From: Streptomyces rhizoryzae
GTDB lineage: Bacteria > Actinomycetota > Actinomycetes > Streptomycetales > Streptomycetaceae
Reading direction: 5' to 3'
NCBI RefSeq assembly: GCF_023155275.1
Contig: NZ_JALMUV010000023.1
Span: 1-64,000 of the forward strand
DNA length: 64,000 nucleotides
The position numbers and the translations under genes are program-made. Below, in pieces: positions 60,455 to 64,000 of the stretch (within the stretch, counting starts at the first letter, position 1; each line of letters opens with the position of its first letter). A model generated the notes under the pieces. The model did no database searches. It was not told the origin of the DNA and saw only the letters and a program-made list of their open reading frames with translations.

Positions 60455-61049
60455 GCCCTGGAAGGAAGCCGAGGAAGCCCGTCGGCGATGGCCCGGGGCC
60501 CGTGCGGCCGGCACCGAGGCCGGCGCCTCCCGTCTCCCGGGGCCGCCGGAGGACCTGGGCGGGGACGCCCCCATGGTTGCGGACCCCGCGCCGGTGTACC
60601 GGTACGGCCGGCGCGGCCCGGGGCGCTCCCGTGGGAGGGCCGCCGTTCCCCGGCCCGGCATACCGGCGATCCCGCCGAACTGCTCGCCGCCCCGAAGCCT
60701 CGACGCCTCACTGCACGGGCTGTGCCAAGGCCGTGCGGGGACGCGCGTACGCGCTCGATGTGCGTCGTGCTCAGCTGCGGGCGTGCCTGCCCGGGCGCAC
60801 GGGGCTCCTTGGCGGGGCCGACGGTCCGGTGCGCGCCTCCGCCGTTTCACGCGGGGCGCGCCGGGTGCGGTGCGCCGGGTGCCCGGGGCGACGGCCGGTT
60901 CGCCGGCCGGTCGTGTCCCCGTGACTCGGCGCTGTGGTGGGTCCGCTGCCCGAAGGGGCGGGAGCGGGGTCGGCCGTTCACGGGGAACCCGTTTCGCGGG
61001 GGGAGGCGCTCAGCGTCCTGCCGCGGCCGGGAGGCCGGAGTGCGTGCTC
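60455..61049. other. Gene-free stretch
   Basis: Nearly 600 bp between the asparaginase-operon promoter and the GNAT gene stop. No frame has a start, family match and length together. It is unusually rich in short G/C runs. I see no element beyond the promoter. Confidence 0.4.
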
Positions 61050-61658
61050 TCAGGCACCGGCCTCCGCGGCGGCGCCGTCCGCCGGTGTGCGGAGGTCCAG
61101 CAGGTAGAAGACCTTGTCCCAGCGGCGTTCGCCGACGGCGACGAAGGCGGGCAGCCGGCCGTACTCGCGGAAGCCCAGGGCGCGGTAGAGCCGCAGGGCG
61201 TGGGTGTTGTCGCCGCGGGCGTCCAGGGTCAGGACCTCGATGCCGGCCGCGCGGGCGTCGGCGATCAGCGCGGCGGTCAGCGACCGGCCGATACCGCGGC
61301 CGTGGGCGGCGCCGGCCACCGCGAGCTTCTCCAGGTCGGCGTGCGGCCGGTGGGTGGGGCGGTCGTAGCGCAGCCAGTAGCCCAGGCCGAGCAGGGTGCG
61401 CCCGGTGTACGCGGCGCGCAGGGCGCCGTCGCCGGCCCGCACGGCGGCCAGGACGCGCTCCACCAGCGCGGCCACCTCGTCCGGCCCGGGCGGCTCCACC
61501 CAGCCGAGCGCCGCCCCCGCGCCGACCAGTTCGGCGAGGATTTGGTGGACCGAGGCGGCGAACTCCGCGGCGAGCCCGGGGTCGGCGGTCACCTCAGGGG
61601 CGGTCAGGAGGACGGGCTCCTGGCCGCCGACGGGGTCGTTGATCGTTACGGGATGCAT
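61050..61658 (-). CDS. GNAT family N-acetyltransferase
   Basis: A 202-residue GNAT protein. The acetyl-CoA loop is AAHGRGIGRSLTAALIADA (about 132-150), after LEKLAVAG, and the domain closes with DNTHALRLYRALGFREYGRL. The ATG at 61658 (MHPVTINDP) is 12 bp from the right end of the MITE-like element, and a longer open frame upstream is discarded because it runs through that element. Substrate unknown. It may use a promoter provided by, or displaced by, the inserted element. Confidence 0.87.
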   Translation of the reverse strand: MHPVTINDPVGGQEPVLLTAPEVTADPGLAAEFAASVHQILAELVGAGAALGWVEPPGPDEVAALVERVLAAVRAGDGALRAAYTGRTLLGLGYWLRYDRPTHRPHADLEKLAVAGAAHGRGIGRSLTAALIADARAAGIEVLTLDARGDNTHALRLYRALGFREYGRLPAFVAVGERRWDKVFYLLDLRTPADGAAAEAGA

Positions 61659-61670
61659 GCGGGGCAGCCT

Positions 61671-61752
61671 AGGGGGTGTCCGCAAAGTCCCGTCTGCCGG
61701 GCGGCGCCCGGCCGCCCTCCGGGCGAACGACGCGACTTCACGGACACCCCCT
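61671..61752. mobile_element. MITE-like element with 19-bp terminal inverted repeats
   Basis: An 82-bp element bounded by AGGGGGTGTCCGCAAAGTC on the left and the reverse complement of AGGGGGTGTCCGTGAAGTC on the right (17 of 19 matched). The interior is also self-complementary (CGGGCGGCGCCCGG), so the whole folds into a hairpin. There is no open frame inside. A partial copy occurs at 47627-47655. It lacks a clear target duplication in the window. It is probably mobilised by a transposase elsewhere. Confidence 0.7.
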
Positions 61753-61848
61753 GGATCCTGGCGCGCGGGCCGGGCCGGGTGGGGACGGGCCCGGGCGGCG
61801 ATCGGTGGCCGCGGCGGGACACCGCGGTCCGCGCCCGGGCCCGCCGGG

Positions 61849-62699
61849 TCAGGCACGGGCCGCGGCCGTCGGCGCGTCCGGGGCGCCGGCGCCGCGGTGC
61901 TCGTCCAGGAAGGCGGTGATCAGGGCCGTGAAGCCGGCCGGGTCCTCGGCCGGCGCCCCGTGTCCGGCGTCGATCTCCGCGTAGCGGGCGTGCGGGACCC
62001 CGGCCAGCAGCGCACGCTGCTGATCGGCGCCGATGATCCGGTCGTGGGCGCTGGCCGGCACCGGCGTCGGCGCGGTGATCCGGCCCAGCGCCGTCCGCAG
62101 GTCCACCGTCAGGTCCACCTCGGTCTGCCGGGTGGTCCCGGGTGCCAGGGTCTGCGCCAGCACCTGGACCAGTTCCTCGTTCTCCTCGGTGCTCGTGCGC
62201 GCCCATACACCGGGCCGGACGCCGCCAGCGGCAGCATCCGGGCGAAGTGCGCGGTGCCGTGCCGCGCGTCGGCGCCGAGCAGGTCGAGCCAGTGGCCGAA
62301 CTCGGCCCGCAGCCGGGTGTCGGTGCGGACCCAGCCGGCGTGCAGCGCCAGCGAGTCGACCCGCTCGGGGTGGTGCGCGGCGAGGTGGGTGGCGATCGCC
62401 GCACCGAGCGAGTGGCCGGCCAGGTGGAAGCGGTCCAGACCGGCGTCGTCCGCGGCGGCCAGTACCTCGCCCGCGAGGTCGGCCGGGGTGAGCGGCCCGC
62501 CGTGGTCGGTGGTGCCGCCGGAGCCCGAGAGGTCCGGTGCGACCACGGTGAAGCGGTCGGCGACCGCCGCGGTCAGCGGCTGCCACTACTGGCGGGTGGC
62601 GCCGGTGCCGTGCACCAGTACCAGCCCGGGTCCGGTGCCGGTGCGGTCGTACGCGACCTCGGCCGGGCCGCCGCTGAGCTGGGTGCGGATGAGGGGCAT
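61849..62699 (-). pseudogene. Alpha/beta hydrolase pseudogene (stop codon and frameshift)
   Basis: The ATG at 62699 begins MPLIRTQLSGGPAEVAYDRT and gives LVLVHGTGATRQ before an in-frame TAG near 62588-62590. Translation then resumes as WQPLTAAVADRFTVVAPDLS, and GHSLGAAIATHLAAHHP carries the nucleophile. Near 62200-62215 a shift is needed to reach TLAPGTTRQTEVDLTVDLRT and the terminal GHGAPAEDPAGFTALITAFL with the catalytic His. All parts of the fold remain, so the two lesions are recent or are sequencing errors; otherwise this is a freshly dead gene. Confidence 0.75.
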
Positions 62700-62767
62700 G
62701 GGAAGGTCTCCTTCGCCGGCAGGTCGGTGCCGTGGGAAGCGGGCGGGGCGGGTGCTCAGGCGGGTGC

Positions 62768-63577
62768 TCAGGCGGTGGCGCGGGCGGTGCGGGCGGCGGC
62801 GCCGGTGGCTTCGGCCATCCGCGCGAGTGCGGTGCGCAGTGCGGAGTTGAACGCGTCGGGGCGCTCCTGGTGCGGCATGTGGCCGGCGCCGGGGAGGACG
62901 GTGAGGTGGCCGCCGGGCGTGAGCGCAGCGCAGTCGCGGGCCACCTCCACGGGGATCGCGGCGTCCAGTTCGCCGTGCACATAGTGGAGGGGAACCCGCA
63001 GTCCGGGCAGGGCCGGGCGCGGGTCGTAGCCGGCGGCGGCGGCCTGGTGGTCGTCGATGTAGACGCCGGAGTCCAGGATCTGCCGGACGGTCCAGTCGAT
63101 CAGCGCGCGGGACGTGCCCGGCGCGTACCAGGCCGGCACCCAGGCGGCGACCGTCCCGGCCCGGTCCCGGCGCAGGCCGGTCACCAGCTCCGCCTGGCCC
63201 TCGGCCGTCGGCCAGTACCCGGGCGCGCCGACCGCCACCACGCCCGCGATCAACTCGGGCCGCCGCACGGCCAGTTCGATGCCGAAGACGGCGCCGATCG
63301 ACGAGCCGACGACCACCGGCCGGTCGAGCCCCAGCGCGCCGGTTAGCGCCACCAGGTCGCTCACCACCCCGGCCAGGGTGTTGCCGCGGACGGGACGGGC
63401 CGAGCGCCCGCAGCCCCGCCAGTCGACGGTGACCACCCGGTGGTCCCGGGTGAACTCGGGCAGCTGTGCGCCCCAGACCCGGCCGCTGGTGCCCCAGCCG
63501 TGCAGGAGGAGCAGCGCGGGGCCGGACCCCTCGTCCTCGTAATGGAGCGTGGTGTCGTTGACGTCCAGACTGGGCAC
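62768..63577 (-). CDS. Alpha/beta hydrolase
   Basis: A 269-residue alpha/beta hydrolase, MPSLDVNDTTLHYEDEGSGP. The elbow is V-V-G-S-S-I-G-A-V (Ser about 94), the oxyanion region is LLHGWGTSGRVWGAQ, the acid is in YVHGELDAAIP (Asp near 209), and the His is in PGAGHMPHQE (~235). The gene is directly upstream of the broken hydrolase on the same strand, and both may be a duplicated pair. It is divergent from the LysR gene, so that regulator is the likely controller. Substrate unknown; the DRHRVVTVDWRGCGRS-type motif is common in lactone or ester hydrolases. Confidence 0.9.
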   Translation of the reverse strand: MPSLDVNDTTLHYEDEGSGPALLLLHGWGTSGRVWGAQLPEFTRDHRVVTVDWRGCGRSARPVRGNTLAGVVSDLVALTGALGLDRPVVVGSSIGAVFGIELAVRRPELIAGVVAVGAPGYWPTAEGQAELVTGLRRDRAGTVAAWVPAWYAPGTSRALIDWTVRQILDSGVYIDDHQAAAAGYDPRPALPGLRVPLHYVHGELDAAIPVEVARDCAALTPGGHLTVLPGAGHMPHQERPDAFNSALRTALARMAEATGAAARTARATA

Positions 63578-63738
63578 GGGGCTCTCCTCTCCTGCGCGGG
63601 CCCGTACGGGCCGCGTCCGGTGCCGGTGCCCCCACCCAACCGCGAGCCCGCCCGCCGGCCAACCGGCGATCCGCGCCTACACTCATCGCGAACGCTGATC
63701 AATGCGTGGCCGGGGAGGTCACGGCGAACGGGGGGGCC

Positions 63739-64000
63739 ATGGAGATCCGTCAGCTGCGCTACTTCCTCACCGTGGCCGAGGAGCTGCACTTCGGCCGGGC
63801 CGCCGAGCGGCTGCACATCGTGCAGTCCGCGGTCAGCCAGCAGCTCCGCCGGCTCGAACGGGAGCTGGGCACCGAGCTGTTCGCCCGCTCCACCCGCTCG
63901 GTGCGGCTCACCGAGGCCGGCCACCGGCTGCTGCCGTACGCCCGGGAGATGCTCGCCCTCCAGGCTCGCGCCCGGGAGGCGCTGGACGAACTGCGCGCCG
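63739..64000 (+). CDS. LysR family transcriptional regulator (partial, cut by window end)
   Basis: The first 87 residues of a LysR protein: MEIRQLRYFLTVAEELHFGR, AERLHIVQSAVSQQLRRLER and ELGTELFARSTRSVRLTEAG form the winged helix-turn-helix. The effector domain lies beyond the window. The promoter region (63680-63710) contains TGATCA within GCTGATCAATGC, a plausible LysR-type box. It is divergent from the alpha/beta hydrolase and probably regulates it. Confidence 0.92.
   Translation, partial: MEIRQLRYFLTVAEELHFGRAAERLHIVQSAVSQQLRRLERELGTELFARSTRSVRLTEAGHRLLPYAREMLALQARAREALDELRA

Overview
The window is very GC-rich (mostly G or C at third codon positions), gene-dense, and organised in many short operons on both strands. 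A mycothiol-type maleylpyruvate isomerase, an S-(hydroxymethyl)mycothiol dehydrogenase, an IclR/TetR/GntR/ArsR/LysR-rich regulator set and a Tat-exported lipoprotein-like enzyme all point to an actinomycete, most likely Streptomyces or a close relative. I recognise no rRNA, tRNA, CRISPR array, phage module or complete insertion sequence. Several genes are truncated, frameshifted or spliced together, which suggests an accessory chromosomal region rather than the core.

Layout. 1-6.2 kb: GNAT acetyltransferase, cytochrome P450, divergent cupin/GlxA-type AraC regulator, a very cysteine-rich protein, and a zinc alcohol dehydrogenase. 6.3-8.1 kb: a 'graveyard' of gene pieces (class III aminotransferase, SDR, PhyH dioxygenase, and a conserved hypothetical). 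8.3-10.7 kb: glutamate decarboxylase and a DUF4389 membrane protein. 10.7-16.5 kb: a second GNAT enzyme and the most striking locus, an EACC1-type small protein followed by a 1453-residue caspase-FtsK/EccC fusion. 16.6-28.3 kb: flavin monooxygenase with divergent TetR, haloperoxidase-like hydrolase, RodA, methyltransferases, amino-acid permease, C39-like peptidase, maleylpyruvate isomerase, metallo-hydrolase, AhpD-like protein. 28.3-36.6 kb: MocR regulator, Nudix, GNAT, secreted HNH nuclease with an overlapping small protein, tyrosine-phosphatase-like/DUF4345 pair, and a zinc-ribbon/XRE regulator translationally coupled to a sigma-factor-like protein. 36.7-41.7 kb: an ABC exporter fused to a Nudix domain, a minimal cold-shock protein, RidA, a kinase-like ATPase, and a PH-like protein.

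41.7-50.1 kb is a coherent catabolic island for stepwise N-demethylation of glycine betaine or a similar quaternary amine: Rieske ferredoxin and (truncated) ferredoxin reductase, a divergent IclR regulator, mycothiol-dependent formaldehyde dehydrogenase, dimethylglycine dehydrogenase, sarcosine oxidase and a Rieske oxygenase. The last four are coupled or closely spaced, and a shared sequence element lies in both IclR-side promoters. 50.1-56.1 kb holds a methyltransferase, a P1B-type metal exporter with an ArsR-type operator, a hydrolase, a Tat-exported DUF4185 protein and an NmtR-like ArsR regulator. 56.1-60.5 kb carries a nitrilase-like amidase and a FadR-regulated asparaginase/aspartase set (Asn to Asp to fumarate plus two ammonia). 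61-64 kb ends with a GNAT gene preceded by a MITE-like element, one broken and one intact alpha/beta hydrolase, and the start of a LysR gene cut by the window edge.
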